Source of the DNA: an uncultured Holophagaceae bacterium
GTDB lineage: Bacteria; Acidobacteriota; Holophagae; Holophagales; Holophagaceae
Assembly (NCBI GenBank): GCA_903863195.1
Contig: CAIPAY010000141.1
Location: 1-64,000 of the forward strand
Length of the DNA: 64,000 nt
Direction: 5' to 3'
Under the pieces are notes generated by a model that saw nothing but the letters and a program-made list of their open reading frames with translations, searched no databases and had not been told where the DNA came from. Made by a program: the position numbers and the translations under genes. Shown one piece after another: positions 54,693 through 64,000 of the stretch; position 1 is the first letter of the stretch; each line of letters begins with the position of its first letter.

Positions 54693-57052
54693 TGCACCGT
54701 CACGAGCGCGTTGGACCAGCGTCCGGAGATGGGTCCGGTGCCGATGAGGAACTGCCCGCTCTGGATGAGGACAGGCGCATTCCCGGCTGTCAGGCCCTCG
54801 AGCTCCAGCGTGGCGAAGGGCCCGGCGTCGGTGCCGGTGGCGCTGCGCCGGAAGACCAGCTTGAGGAGGCCGTCCTTGCCGGGGAACTGCTCGAGGCCGC
54901 CGCCCTCGCCCGAAAGGAACTCGCCGGGGGTGACGCTCTGGAGCCGCAGGCCCGGGGGCAGGCGGAGCTCGAGAATGCCGGAGGTGAGGCCCTGGCCGCC
55001 GCTGACGGTGAGGGTGATGCGGGCCTTCTGCCCGGCCTTGATCTCCGAGGCCACGGGTGACATGAAGATCACCAGGTCCGAGGGGGCGGGCGGTGCTTCG
55101 CTCGGGACTCCCGGCTTCTTGTCCTGGATGGCGTCCGAGGGGGGGACCGGGGGCGGGATGGGCTGCGCCTGCTGGTCTGCTGGGTTCGGGGTGGCCGGTA
55201 ATGCAGGGGTGGCCTCGGCTCCAGGGGCGACCGACGGGGCGGCTGGCTTGACGGCGGGGGCGGTCGGCACCACCGGCTTGGGCGGGACCACCGGCGGGAC
55301 AGGCTTGGGGGCGGGCGCCTTCTTGACAGGCTCGGGCGAGAAGGGCCCCGCCTTGGAGGCCGCATCCTCGGGATTGAAGGGGGCCATGTCCTGTTCGGTC
55401 AGGACCGGCTTGCGCACCAGCACCGCGCGGATGGTGAGGATCACGTCCGTCTTGGCCTTGCTGTTGTTGGTGTTGCCCAGCAGGCGGCCGATGAGGGGAA
55501 TGTCCGTGAGTCCCCAGATCCCCTGCAGGCCCTTCTGCTCTTCATCCTTGAGCAGGCCGCCGAAGATGGCGGTCTCGCCGTCCCGCAGGCGGGCCATGGT
55601 CTTGATCTGGCGCTTGCCGAGGTCGGGGCGGCCCGGGGTGGACCCGGACTTGAGAGTCGTGACCTCGCTGTCGAGCTCCAGGGTGATCTCGCCGTTGTTG
55701 TGGACGCGGGGCTTGACCTTGATCTTCACGCCGACGTCCTCGTAGGAGAAGGAGGTCTGACCTACGCCGCCGAGCAGGGAGGACGCCGAGGCCGTGGTGG
55801 CGGTGGTGCCGGTGGTGGGCAGGGAGAGCTGGCTCTGGGTGGTGGAGATCTTCTCGCCGATGTTCACTTCGCCGGACTCGCCGGAGAGCACCCGCACGTT
55901 GGGACTGGCCACCAGCCGGGCATCGCCATTGCTCTTGAGGAAGTCCAGGGCGAGATTCGGGAACAGTACGCGGATGTCCGCCGTGTGGATCTTGGTGAAG
56001 CCGGAGTTGGTGTTCATGCCCGAGGTGTTGTTCACGGTGGTGGCGCCCAGGCGGTAGGTGCCGGAGGTGTCGGAGGCATTGACCACGGGCAGCAGGCCCG
56101 CATGCTCGAGGCTGTTCTCGGTGACTTCCATCAGCTCGAGGTAGACCATGACCTCGGCCTTGGCCTTGTCCAGGGTGCGGATCACCTGATCCACGATGGC
56201 GAGCTCGAGGGGCTTGGCCTTGACGATGAGCGCGTTGATCCGCTTGTCCGTGAAGACACGCAGCTGGGGGTTGATGGTCGTGAGTGTGGACCGCAGCTCG
56301 TTGGGGTCCGCGTGCGAGAGGTAGTAGGTCTTGATGATCTGGTTCTCGTACTGCTCCCGGTTCTGGGGCGTGGCCTTGAAGACCATGATGGTGTTCTTGT
56401 CTATCACCTTGAAGAACAGGTCGTTCTGGAGCATCAGCGTGTCCAGCACCCGCTGGAAGGGCAGGCCGCGCAGGTCGATGGAGATCGTCTGATCCTGGAA
56501 AGAGGAGTGGGCGATGATGTTCACGCCGGAGGCCTTGCTCAGGGTGCCGAAGATCTCCTTGAGGCTGGTGCGCCGGCTGAAGTTCAGGTCGATGCCGTCG
56601 ATGGAGCGGGGGTTCAGCTGGACGACGTTGGTGGCATCCGCCTTGACCTTCATCAGGTCGAGGTCTTCGGCGGAGTCCGCCTCGGCCTTCTCCCGGGCAA
56701 GCTTCTGCTCCATCTTGATGAGCCAGTCCTGGGCGATCTGGTTGTCGGGATCCAGCACCAGGGCCTTCCGCACCTCCGAGAGCACCGTGTCGGTGTAGCC
56801 CTTCATCTCAGCCTGGCGGGCCAGGGTCAGGTGCGCCTCGGCGGCCCGCTGGGACGCGCGCTTGATGCCGATCCGGGCCTTGGTGTTGGTGGGATCGCTC
56901 CGGAGGGCGGACCGGTATTCGGCCACGGCCTCGTCGTAGCGCCCCTCGTCGAAGGCCTTGTTGGCCCGGTGCAGGCTGCAGCCTAGGGCCAGCAGCAGGA
57001 TAGCGGCCACCATCAGGGGTTTGCGGAGCAGGGCGAAGGAGGGAGTCGGCAT
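54689..57052 (-). CDS. Secretin (GspD/PilQ-like) with N-terminal TPR and C-terminal cohesin-like domain
   Basis: 787 aa from ATG 57052; lipobox-like LLALGCS, TPR region, secretin core (VASPNVRVLSGESGEVNIGEKI, GVKIKVKPRVHNNGEITLELDSEV), C-terminal beta-rich ~120 aa. Confidence 0.88.
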   Translation of the reverse strand: MPTPSFALLRKPLMVAAILLLALGCSLHRANKAFDEGRYDEAVAEYRSALRSDPTNTKARIGIKRASQRAAEAHLTLARQAEMKGYTDTVLSEVRKALVLDPDNQIAQDWLIKMEQKLAREKAEADSAEDLDLMKVKADATNVVQLNPRSIDGIDLNFSRRTSLKEIFGTLSKASGVNIIAHSSFQDQTISIDLRGLPFQRVLDTLMLQNDLFFKVIDKNTIMVFKATPQNREQYENQIIKTYYLSHADPNELRSTLTTINPQLRVFTDKRINALIVKAKPLELAIVDQVIRTLDKAKAEVMVYLELMEVTENSLEHAGLLPVVNASDTSGTYRLGATTVNNTSGMNTNSGFTKIHTADIRVLFPNLALDFLKSNGDARLVASPNVRVLSGESGEVNIGEKISTTQSQLSLPTTGTTATTASASSLLGGVGQTSFSYEDVGVKIKVKPRVHNNGEITLELDSEVTTLKSGSTPGRPDLGKRQIKTMARLRDGETAIFGGLLKDEEQKGLQGIWGLTDIPLIGRLLGNTNNSKAKTDVILTIRAVLVRKPVLTEQDMAPFNPEDAASKAGPFSPEPVKKAPAPKPVPPVVPPKPVVPTAPAVKPAAPSVAPGAEATPALPATPNPADQQAQPIPPPVPPSDAIQDKKPGVPSEAPPAPSDLVIFMSPVASEIKAGQKARITLTVSGGQGLTSGILELRLPPGLRLQSVTPGEFLSGEGGGLEQFPGKDGLLKLVFRRSATGTDAGPFATLELEGLTAGNAPVLIQSGQFLIGTGPISGRWSNALVTVQ

Positions 57053-57069
57053 CGGGGGCGTCCTTCGGA

Positions 57070-57732
57070 TCAGAATTGGTTCGTCACGGCAGTGCCGCCG
57101 GAGGCCTCGCGGACCTCCAGGACCACGCGGAGGTCCGGATACTTGGTGTTCTGGAATTCGGCCTTGGTGTCGAGGATGGAGACCAGCTTCCAGCGTTCCC
57201 TGAGGAGGGCGCCCTGGGTCAGGGTGACGGGCTCCTCGCCCTTCATGAATGCGCCCACGGAACCGGAGGGGCTGCCCTTGAAGAACCCGAGGTACCGGAG
57301 GTCTTGGGGGCGTCCCGCAAACTCCGCGGACTTGGCCTGGGCCAGCCGCTGGGCCTCGAGCTCCGCAGCGGTCGGCGGAGGCGGGGGTGGCGGTGGTGGT
57401 GGTGGCGGCTTGGTCGGCGGCGGAATCGGGGACTCGAACACGAAGAGGTCCCGCAGGATCTTGGGCTTCGGCGGCAGCTCGCCCGCCTTGTCGAGGGCGG
57501 CGAGATCCGGCAGCCGCCGCAGCCCTTGCAGCTGTCGGGAGTCGAGGTTGGCGGCGGCGCGTGCTTCGCCGGGGCGGCGGCCCTTGGGCGCATCCGGGGC
57601 GAAGACCGTATAGAGGAAGTAGCCGATGACCACGGCAAAGCCGGCGAGGGCCAGCTGGGTCTTGCGGTTGGAGCGGAGCTCCTGGAGCATGCCCTGAAGG
57701 TCCGTACCGTGGGCGGGGGTGGCGGCGCTCAT
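57070..57732 (-). CDS. Pilus assembly/inner-membrane protein (PilP-like position) with polyproline linker
   Basis: 220 aa; single N-terminal TM (LALAGFAVVIGYFLYTVF), P12 tract, small C-terminal domain. Confidence 0.6.
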   Translation of the reverse strand: MSAATPAHGTDLQGMLQELRSNRKTQLALAGFAVVIGYFLYTVFAPDAPKGRRPGEARAAANLDSRQLQGLRRLPDLAALDKAGELPPKPKILRDLFVFESPIPPPTKPPPPPPPPPPPPTAAELEAQRLAQAKSAEFAGRPQDLRYLGFFKGSPSGSVGAFMKGEEPVTLTQGALLRERWKLVSILDTKAEFQNTKYPDLRVVLEVREASGGTAVTNQF

Positions 57733-58310
57733 GCTTCGCCCTCCTCGCGCTCGGGGGCGCCCGCCTTCCGGAAGGCCCGGAGCACGATGTTGAGCCGGGC
57801 TCCCTCGGGACTCTCTTCGAGGCGCCCGTCGCGGACCGCGAAGGGCAGACCGGAGCCCTCGAGCTCAAGCATGAAGGCCTTGTGGTTGGCGTAGAGGCCC
57901 AGGGCGACGAACTCGACCTCCACCGCCTCGAGGTCGGTGCCGCGGGCACCCTCGCGGCTGGGCAGGCCGTATTTCACGTTCTGCAGGCGCAGCCCATGCT
58001 TCTTGGCCAGCAGGTGCAGGGTCTTGCTGAGGCTCCACTGAAGCTCTCCCGCCGAGCCGCGGGGCAGGCGGATCTCCAGGTCGGCCAGGGTCTCCCGGCC
58101 GCGCCGGATCCGGTCCGCCAGGCGCTGCAGTTCCTGGAGCTGCTGGACCTGCTGGTTCCGGGCGAGCTCGGCTGCGCGCCGGGCCTTCAGCTGCTGGTTC
58201 AGCTGCTGGGAGGCGTCTGGCAGGAGGAACAGGGCCACGCCCAGGCCGAGCACCGCGCCCAGGGCGCCCAGGGCGAGGCGTAGGCGGCTCGCGCGCAAGG
58301 GGCTGGTCAT
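57729..58310 (-). CDS. PilO/GspM-like protein
   Basis: 193 aa; N-terminal TM, coiled coil, position between PilN- and PilP-like genes. Confidence 0.65.
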   Translation of the reverse strand: MTSPLRASRLRLALGALGAVLGLGVALFLLPDASQQLNQQLKARRAAELARNQQVQQLQELQRLADRIRRGRETLADLEIRLPRGSAGELQWSLSKTLHLLAKKHGLRLQNVKYGLPSREGARGTDLEAVEVEFVALGLYANHKAFMLELEGSGLPFAVRDGRLEESPEGARLNIVLRAFRKAGAPEREEGEA

Positions 58311-59101
58311 TGCGGGATCCTCGGTTCAGGGGGGCGTACTCGGACGCGGCGGGGCCGAACCGGGCCTTCGTCCTCGTTGGGGGGGGGTGGAGCGGGAGGA
58401 GCCGGCTTTGCGACTGGAGCCACCGGCGTCGGCGTGGGACGGAGGGGGGCGGCGACGGCCACGGGGCGCGTGCTGGCCTTGGCCATGGGCGGAGCGGTGA
58501 GGCCCGGCTTGATCACCTTGACCTGGAAGGGCGGCGGAACGGGCGCGGCGGGCAGGCTGAGCTCGAAGTCCCAGCCGCCGCCGGCGCGCTCGGACTCGCG
58601 CTCCAGCACCACCTGGGCGAAGACAGGCGTGGCTCGCAGGGCCTCGACGAAGGCGGCTTCCGCCTCGCGGGTCCGGGCCTCGCCCTTGAGCTTCATGAGC
58701 ACCTGCTGGTTGTTGCTGCGGGCGCGCTGGATCCCCTTGAGCCGCATGTCGGGCACCATGCACTGCTCCAACTCGGCGGTAAGGCGGGACCAGGGCAGGC
58801 TGCGCTCCTGGAGGATCTTCTCAGCGAGCTTCCAGCGGGATTGTTCCTTGCCCGCGTCCATGTCCTGGAGGGAGCTCTGGAGCTGCTGCTCCTGCCGGGA
58901 GGCGCGCTTGGCCTCTTCAGTGAGGCTGACCGCATCCCGACCAGCGCGGCTAGCCTGGGAATACGCTCGCCAGGTAAAGCCGATGCTCCCGAGCAGGAGC
59001 AGGCTCCCGAGGCCAATGGCGGCCCACCCGAGGGCCTTGTGCCGCTGGCGCCAGAGGCTGGGCCTGGGGGCCAGATTGAGGGGGAGGACAGGAACGGCCA
59101 T
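58307..59101 (-). CDS. PilN-like protein
   Basis: 264 aa; LNLAPRPSLWRQR then TM, coiled coil and Pro/Ala-rich tail. Confidence 0.65.
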   Translation of the reverse strand: MAVPVLPLNLAPRPSLWRQRHKALGWAAIGLGSLLLLGSIGFTWRAYSQASRAGRDAVSLTEEAKRASRQEQQLQSSLQDMDAGKEQSRWKLAEKILQERSLPWSRLTAELEQCMVPDMRLKGIQRARSNNQQVLMKLKGEARTREAEAAFVEALRATPVFAQVVLERESERAGGGWDFELSLPAAPVPPPFQVKVIKPGLTAPPMAKASTRPVAVAAPLRPTPTPVAPVAKPAPPAPPPPNEDEGPVRPRRVRVRPPEPRIPQ

Positions 59102-59874
59102 CAGCGCGTCTCCCCGAGCGCGAACCGCTCGTCGAGGTAGCGGATGGGCAGGCTGCTCTCAGGCCAGGCGGTAGCGCCCCAGATCAGCAGCTGCTGTGGC
59201 GTGCGGGACTCCCGCTGGAGGAAGGCGGCGCTGGGCGCGATGCGCTCCTCCAGCCAGCCTTCGGGGTCCAGGGGTTCAGACCACTGGCGCAGCAGGCAGA
59301 GGGTCCGGCCCCAGGCGACGAGGGTTCCCGCATAGCGCCCGCCTTCCGTGGGACTCAGCGACAGCAGCATGCCGGGCAGGGTGAGCGACGGGGCCAGCAG
59401 GTTGTAGAGGTGGAGCCAGCGGGGCGTGAGGCTGTGCAGGGTGCGGTCCAGGCGGAAGCCCAGCTGCAGGATGCTCTCCCGGAAGTCCTCCCGGATGCCC
59501 GCGGCCAGCCAGGTGCCGGGTTCCACCTCCAGGGCCTGGACGAAATGGGGTGCGTCCAGGGCCAGGGCCTGGGTGAAGCGCCAGCGGAGGAAGGCCTCCT
59601 GAGCCTCGGCGCCTTTGGGGAGCTCCGTGAGGTCCCGCAGCAGCAGCGAGGGCGTCCAGAGATCATCCACCACCCACTTGGTGGGGCCGGCGGGCAGGGC
59701 GGACAGGGCCGGCAGCAGCTGGGCCTCGTCGGGAAGCCCCTGGACGGGCCCTCGGAAAGGGCCGGCCATCACGCGGTGAGCCTCCAGCCAGAGCAGAGAA
59801 GCATCGGGAGGGGCAAGCAGGGAGAACTTCACCGGCGGTCCCGGGTAGGGACGCTGCCAGCCTCGGTCCGACAC
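59101..59874 (-). CDS. Hypothetical PilM/GspL-like protein
   Basis: 257 aa at the PilM position; WVVDDLWTPSLLLRDLTELPKGAEAQEAFLRWRFTQAL resembles the PilM/GspL region. Confidence 0.5.
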   Translation of the reverse strand: MSDRGWQRPYPGPPVKFSLLAPPDASLLWLEAHRVMAGPFRGPVQGLPDEAQLLPALSALPAGPTKWVVDDLWTPSLLLRDLTELPKGAEAQEAFLRWRFTQALALDAPHFVQALEVEPGTWLAAGIREDFRESILQLGFRLDRTLHSLTPRWLHLYNLLAPSLTLPGMLLSLSPTEGGRYAGTLVAWGRTLCLLRQWSEPLDPEGWLEERIAPSAAFLQRESRTPQQLLIWGATAWPESSLPIRYLDERFALGETR

Positions 59875-60040
59875 CCATGAGCCTCCGCCCGGACAGGGGG
59901 CACAGGATCAGTGTGGGGGGCTGGGTACGGCTGCACAGGTATCTCCTGACGGGCCTGGGAACACCCGAGTCTACCGGGCTTCCGGTCGATTCCAAAGGGG
60001 CCCTTGGGCTCCCCCGGGCAGAAGTCCTCTCAGGTGTGAA

Positions 60041-63000
60041 ATGATGGGGGCAGATGTTCCCAGCCACCCTCTCCGGAGCGCCCCTCCCGTGCGCCTGATC
60101 TCCCTCGAACTCCACGGCTTCAAGTCCTTCGCCGATGCCCAGAAGCTCAGCTTCCCGGGGGGCATGACGGCGGTGGTGGGGCCGAACGGCTGCGGGAAGT
60201 CGAACATCTCGGACAGCCTAGCCTGGGTGCTGGGGGAACAGCGGCCCTCGATGCTCCGGGGTTCCGAGATGGCGGACGTGATCTTCAGCGGCACCGCCCA
60301 GCGCCGGCCCATGGGCCTAGCCGAGGTCAAGCTCGTCCTGGAGATGCCCGATCCGGCCCTGCCCGGCGCGGCCCGGGAGGTGACCATCTCCCGCCGACTC
60401 TACCGCGACACGGGCAGCGAATACCGCATCAACAGCCGGGAGGCCCGGCTCAAGGATGTCCAGGACCTGCTGCTCGACACGGGCATGGGTACCCGCGCCT
60501 ACAGCTTCATCCAGCAGGGCCAGATCGACCTCATCCTGAGCAGCAAGCCCAAGGACCGCCGCCTCCTGCTGGAGGAGGCAGCTGGCATCACGCGCTACAA
60601 GCTGCGCCGCGCGGAAGCGGAGAAGCGCCTGGATGAGACCCGGGCCAACCTGCAGCGTCTGGACGACATCCTCTACGAGCTGAACAAGCAGATGGACTCT
60701 CTGCGCCGCCAGGCCTCCCGGGCCCGCCGGGCCAAGGACCTGGACACGGAGATCAAGGCCACCCAGCGCATCCTCCTTGCGGGCAAGGCGGTGGAGCTGG
60801 AGGCGGCCAAGCAGCGCATCCTCGACCAGCTGGACCAGACCGAGCGCCGGGTGGCCGAGCTGACCGCGCAGGTCTCCGAGAAGGCCTCCGAGGTCGAGAC
60901 CCTGCGCCTCTCCGTGGACGAGCAGCAGCAGGCCCAGGCCCGGCGCGCCAGTGCCATCCTCGGCCTGGACCAGCGCCTCCAGCTGGCCGACCAGGAGCGG
61001 AGCTTCCAGGAGGAGCGGCGCACCGAGGCCCAGGCGCAGCGGAGCCGCCTGCAGGAGCGGATCCAGGCCCTTGTGGACCGGCTCGCGGAGTCCGGGGACT
61101 CTTTCACGGCCCTGGAGGCTCTGCTCAAGGATGCCGCGGAGCGGCTCGCCGGGCGGGAAGGAGAGCTGACCCTGGCCGAAGAGGGCGTGGCCCTGGCCCA
61201 GGGGGCGCTGCGCCACCGGGAAGCGGAGCTGCAGGGTCTCCGGGAGCAGAAGGCCGAGAACCAGAAGGAGGCCCTGGCGCGCCAGAAGCAGCGGCTGGCC
61301 TTCCAGAGCCAGATTGCCCAGCTGGAGGGGCGCCTCGACGCGCTCAACCACGAGGAGTCCATCCGGGCGCCCCGCCTGGAGGGGCTGGAGGCCGAGGCCA
61401 CCCAGGTGGGACGGAGCCTCGAGGGGCTCCTGGGGCAGCTGGAGCAGGCGGAAGAGGCGGCCTTCGACCAGCGCCGCCGGGCCGAGGCGCTGGAGGAAGC
61501 CCAGCGGACCCTCGCCCAGGACCACCACCGGGCCGAGTCCGAGCTGGACGCCGCTGAGCGGCGCCTGCGGCAGATCTCGGACCTGCTGGCCAAGAGCTTC
61601 GGCGACGCCGAGCTGCAGAAGGGCCTCACCTGGCTCAAGGAGCAGGGCTTCCGGCCGGAGGCGCTGGTGGAGCAGCTGGCGGTGGACGAAGAGCGGCGCC
61701 CGGATCTTGAGCGCCTGCTGGGGGTCTGGCTGCAGTCCCTCTCTGCCGACGCCGCGCTGGCCCTGTGCGCCTCAGCCGCCCCGGGGCACCTGCTGCTGGC
61801 CCTGGAGTCCACCCTGCCGCCGCCCCCCGCGCCCGCGGGCTGCGAGGCCCTGCGCGACCGGGTGCGCTGGTCCGGTGCGGGACGGCCCCTGGGCGCCCTG
61901 CTGGACCGCGCCTTCCACTGCGGGGACGCAGACCTGCCCGCCCTGGCCCAGGCCCATCCGGACCTGGCCTTCGTCTCACCCGCCTTCATCCGCCTGCCCT
62001 TCGGTCCCCTGCAGCTGGGCGTCTCCGCCCCCGCCGCCTCGCCCTTGAAGCTGCGGGCCGAGCAGGAAGAGGCCAGGGGCACCCGCGAGGCGCTGCTGGA
62101 CCGCCTGGAAGACCTGGAGGCCCGGCGCGGGCTGGGGGGCGATGAGGCCCGGGCCGCCCGCGAACGCTCCCTCGAGATCGACGAGGACCTGCGGACCCTG
62201 CATCGGCGGGTCGAGGGCCAGAAGGCCCAGCAGGCTTCCATCGAGGGCCAGCTGGCCGAGATCCGCGCCGCCAGCGAGCGCGCCGACACGCTGTGGGAGC
62301 AGATCGAGAACGAGATCAAGCGGCTCCAGGGCCTGCTGCGCGAGCTGGATGAACATCCCGAGGAGGCTGGCGATGCCGCGCTGGAGGCCGCCATCCTGGC
62401 TGCGGAGGACGCGGTGCGCGAGGCGCGCCACCGCCTGGACGGGTCCCGGGACCAGCGCATGGAGGCTGCCCGCAGCCGGGACGCTGCCTGGGCCGAGCGG
62501 GACGGCCACGAGCGCCACCTGCAGCTCACCCAGCGGGGCCGCTTCGACCTGGAGGCCGAGCGCCTGCGGCTGGAGGCCGAGTCCGCAGAGCAGGCCGAGC
62601 GGGCCGAGGTCTGCACCGTCCGCCTGGCAGAGCTCGAGCGCGATTCCCAGACCCTGCTCCAGGAGCGGGAGGTCGTCCAGGCCCAGGCCCAGGAAGCCCA
62701 GCCCCGGCTGGAGCTGGGCATGGAGACCCTGCGCGTGCAGGAGCGGAACGCCCGCGACCTGCAGGAGGCCCTGGAGAACGCCCGGGCTCAGCACCAGGAA
62801 GTGCTGCTCCACGGGGCCCAGGTGCAGGGCAGCCAGGAGGCTCTGGCCAAGGAAGTCGAGCTGGCGCTGGGGCTGGAGGTCCCGGCCTTCCTCGCGGGCC
62901 TGAGCGAGGCCGAGCGGGAGGCCTGGGAGGAAGGCGAGCTGGTCTACCAGACCCGCCTGAACGAGCTGCAGGGTCGGCGCATGGAGCTGGGCGGCGTGAA

Positions 63001-63598
63001 CCCCCTGGCCATCCAGGAGCTGGAGGAGGCGGAGACCCGGCTGGCGTTCATGGACGAGCAGCGCGCGGATGTCACCAAGGCCATCGGCAACCTGGAGGCC
63101 ACCATCCAGGAGATCAACGTCACCAGCGAGGAGCGCTTCCGGGAGGCCTTCGACTACGTGAACCTGCGCTTCCAGGAGGTCTTCCGGGAGGCCTTTGGCG
63201 GAGGCAGCGCCCACCTCAGCCTGGAAGATCCCAAGAACCTGCTCGAGTGCGGCATCGAGATCACCGCCCAGCCCCCGGGCAAGTCCGCCAAGGCCCTTAC
63301 CCTGCTGAGTGGCGGGGAGAAGGCGCTGACGGCCATCTCGCTGCTCTTCGCCATCTTCCACTTCAAGCCCAGCCCCTTCTGCGTGCTGGACGAGGTGGAC
63401 GCGCCCCTGGATGAAGCCAACGTCGGCCGCTTCGCCGCCATGGTCCAGAAGATGAAAGCCGACACGCAGTTCATCGTCATCACCCACCAGAAGCCCACCA
63501 TGGTCGCCGCCGACACACTCTACGGCGTCACCATGGAGGAGGCTGGCTGCTCCCGGTTGGTCAGCGTGCACCTCCGGGAAGCGGAGGCATTGGTCTGA
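60041..63598 (+). CDS. smc: Chromosome segregation protein SMC
   Basis: 1185 aa (alternative start GTG 60089); LHGFKSFADAQKLSFPGGMTAVVGPNGCGKSNISDSLAWVLGEQ, long coiled coils, hinge, LLSGGEKALTAISLLFAIFHFKPSPFCVLDEVDAPLDEANV. Confidence 0.97.
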   Translation: MMGADVPSHPLRSAPPVRLISLELHGFKSFADAQKLSFPGGMTAVVGPNGCGKSNISDSLAWVLGEQRPSMLRGSEMADVIFSGTAQRRPMGLAEVKLVLEMPDPALPGAAREVTISRRLYRDTGSEYRINSREARLKDVQDLLLDTGMGTRAYSFIQQGQIDLILSSKPKDRRLLLEEAAGITRYKLRRAEAEKRLDETRANLQRLDDILYELNKQMDSLRRQASRARRAKDLDTEIKATQRILLAGKAVELEAAKQRILDQLDQTERRVAELTAQVSEKASEVETLRLSVDEQQQAQARRASAILGLDQRLQLADQERSFQEERRTEAQAQRSRLQERIQALVDRLAESGDSFTALEALLKDAAERLAGREGELTLAEEGVALAQGALRHREAELQGLREQKAENQKEALARQKQRLAFQSQIAQLEGRLDALNHEESIRAPRLEGLEAEATQVGRSLEGLLGQLEQAEEAAFDQRRRAEALEEAQRTLAQDHHRAESELDAAERRLRQISDLLAKSFGDAELQKGLTWLKEQGFRPEALVEQLAVDEERRPDLERLLGVWLQSLSADAALALCASAAPGHLLLALESTLPPPPAPAGCEALRDRVRWSGAGRPLGALLDRAFHCGDADLPALAQAHPDLAFVSPAFIRLPFGPLQLGVSAPAASPLKLRAEQEEARGTREALLDRLEDLEARRGLGGDEARAARERSLEIDEDLRTLHRRVEGQKAQQASIEGQLAEIRAASERADTLWEQIENEIKRLQGLLRELDEHPEEAGDAALEAAILAAEDAVREARHRLDGSRDQRMEAARSRDAAWAERDGHERHLQLTQRGRFDLEAERLRLEAESAEQAERAEVCTVRLAELERDSQTLLQEREVVQAQAQEAQPRLELGMETLRVQERNARDLQEALENARAQHQEVLLHGAQVQGSQEALAKEVELALGLEVPAFLAGLSEAEREAWEEGELVYQTRLNELQGRRMELGGVNPLAIQELEEAETRLAFMDEQRADVTKAIGNLEATIQEINVTSEERFREAFDYVNLRFQEVFREAFGGGSAHLSLEDPKNLLECGIEITAQPPGKSAKALTLLSGGEKALTAISLLFAIFHFKPSPFCVLDEVDAPLDEANVGRFAAMVQKMKADTQFIVITHQKPTMVAADTLYGVTMEEAGCSRLVSVHLREAEALV

Positions 63599-63946
63599 TA
63601 CTTATGTGTAACAAAAAAGGGTTGACGAGCCTGTTTTCGCCCCATTGAACGGTGATTAAGGGGCTTTCGCCTCGTCCAGGCGAAAGAAAGCGAAGAATGT
63701 GGAAAACCCGATTTCTGGACACATCGTCAGATCCTGCGATCAGTATCAATTTAAATATTGATAATACATGATTTGTAATCAGGCGAATTTGCCCATTTCA
63801 CACCTGGAAATCCATATCTAGACAAGGTTTAGAACCTTCCAACCAGGCAAATCCGCAGGCTTTTCCACACCGGCCAGAGGTCGGTTTGGAAACGCTTGGA
63901 AACAACCGGGTGACGAAACCGTGACCAGACGGGCAAGACCGTGAGG

Positions 63947-64000
63947 TCAAGCCTCGGCTTCCATGAATTCGGGACGGAGCCACTCGCGGATGCTGTCTTC
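63947..64000 (-). CDS. 3' end of an unidentified protein gene running off the window
   Basis: Minus-strand frame ...EDSIREWLRPEFMEAEA* open to the right edge. Confidence 0.3.
   Translation of the reverse strand, partial: EDSIREWLRPEFMEAEA

Overview
The window is a high-GC, gene-dense bacterial chromosome segment of about 55 protein genes and two tRNAs. It probably comes from an Acidobacteriota/Holophagae (Geothrix/Holophaga-like) organism; that assignment is inference from gene content. Most of it is housekeeping or metabolic: ettA, comEC, rnhA, lysine 6-aminotransferase, moaE, mazG, a tartrate/D-malate dehydrogenase with two dicarboxylate transporters, a fused aroDE, a liv ABC transporter, lpxK, etfBA, murG, tatAC, UDP-glucose dehydrogenase, nadB, Sua5-family, NUDIX, rpsO and smc. 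Many ORFs in the supplied track are antisense or frame-shadow artefacts of high GC, including a 1400-aa one. The most interesting items are: (1) a Dnmt2/TRDMT1-like methyltransferase in an overlapping operon with the translation factor EttA; (2) an ImuB/DnaE2 mutasome locus without ImuA, interrupted by a BrnT/BrnA-like toxin-antitoxin pair with a perfect operator-like palindrome; (3) a pseudokinase-TonB fusion; (4) a tightly overlapping operon of degenerate NtrC-like regulator, MoxR, RodZ-like protein and an unknown protein; (5) a type IV pilus/T2SS-like cluster with a TPR-secretin-cohesin-like protein and no ATPase nearby; (6) a polysaccharide deacetylase that seems to start at CTG in a CTGA overlap; (7) three families of 7/8/9-nt-period intergenic repeats; and (8) tRNA genes whose encoded CCA ends lie inside perfect inverted repeats. 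All product calls come from reading motifs by eye; no database search was run.
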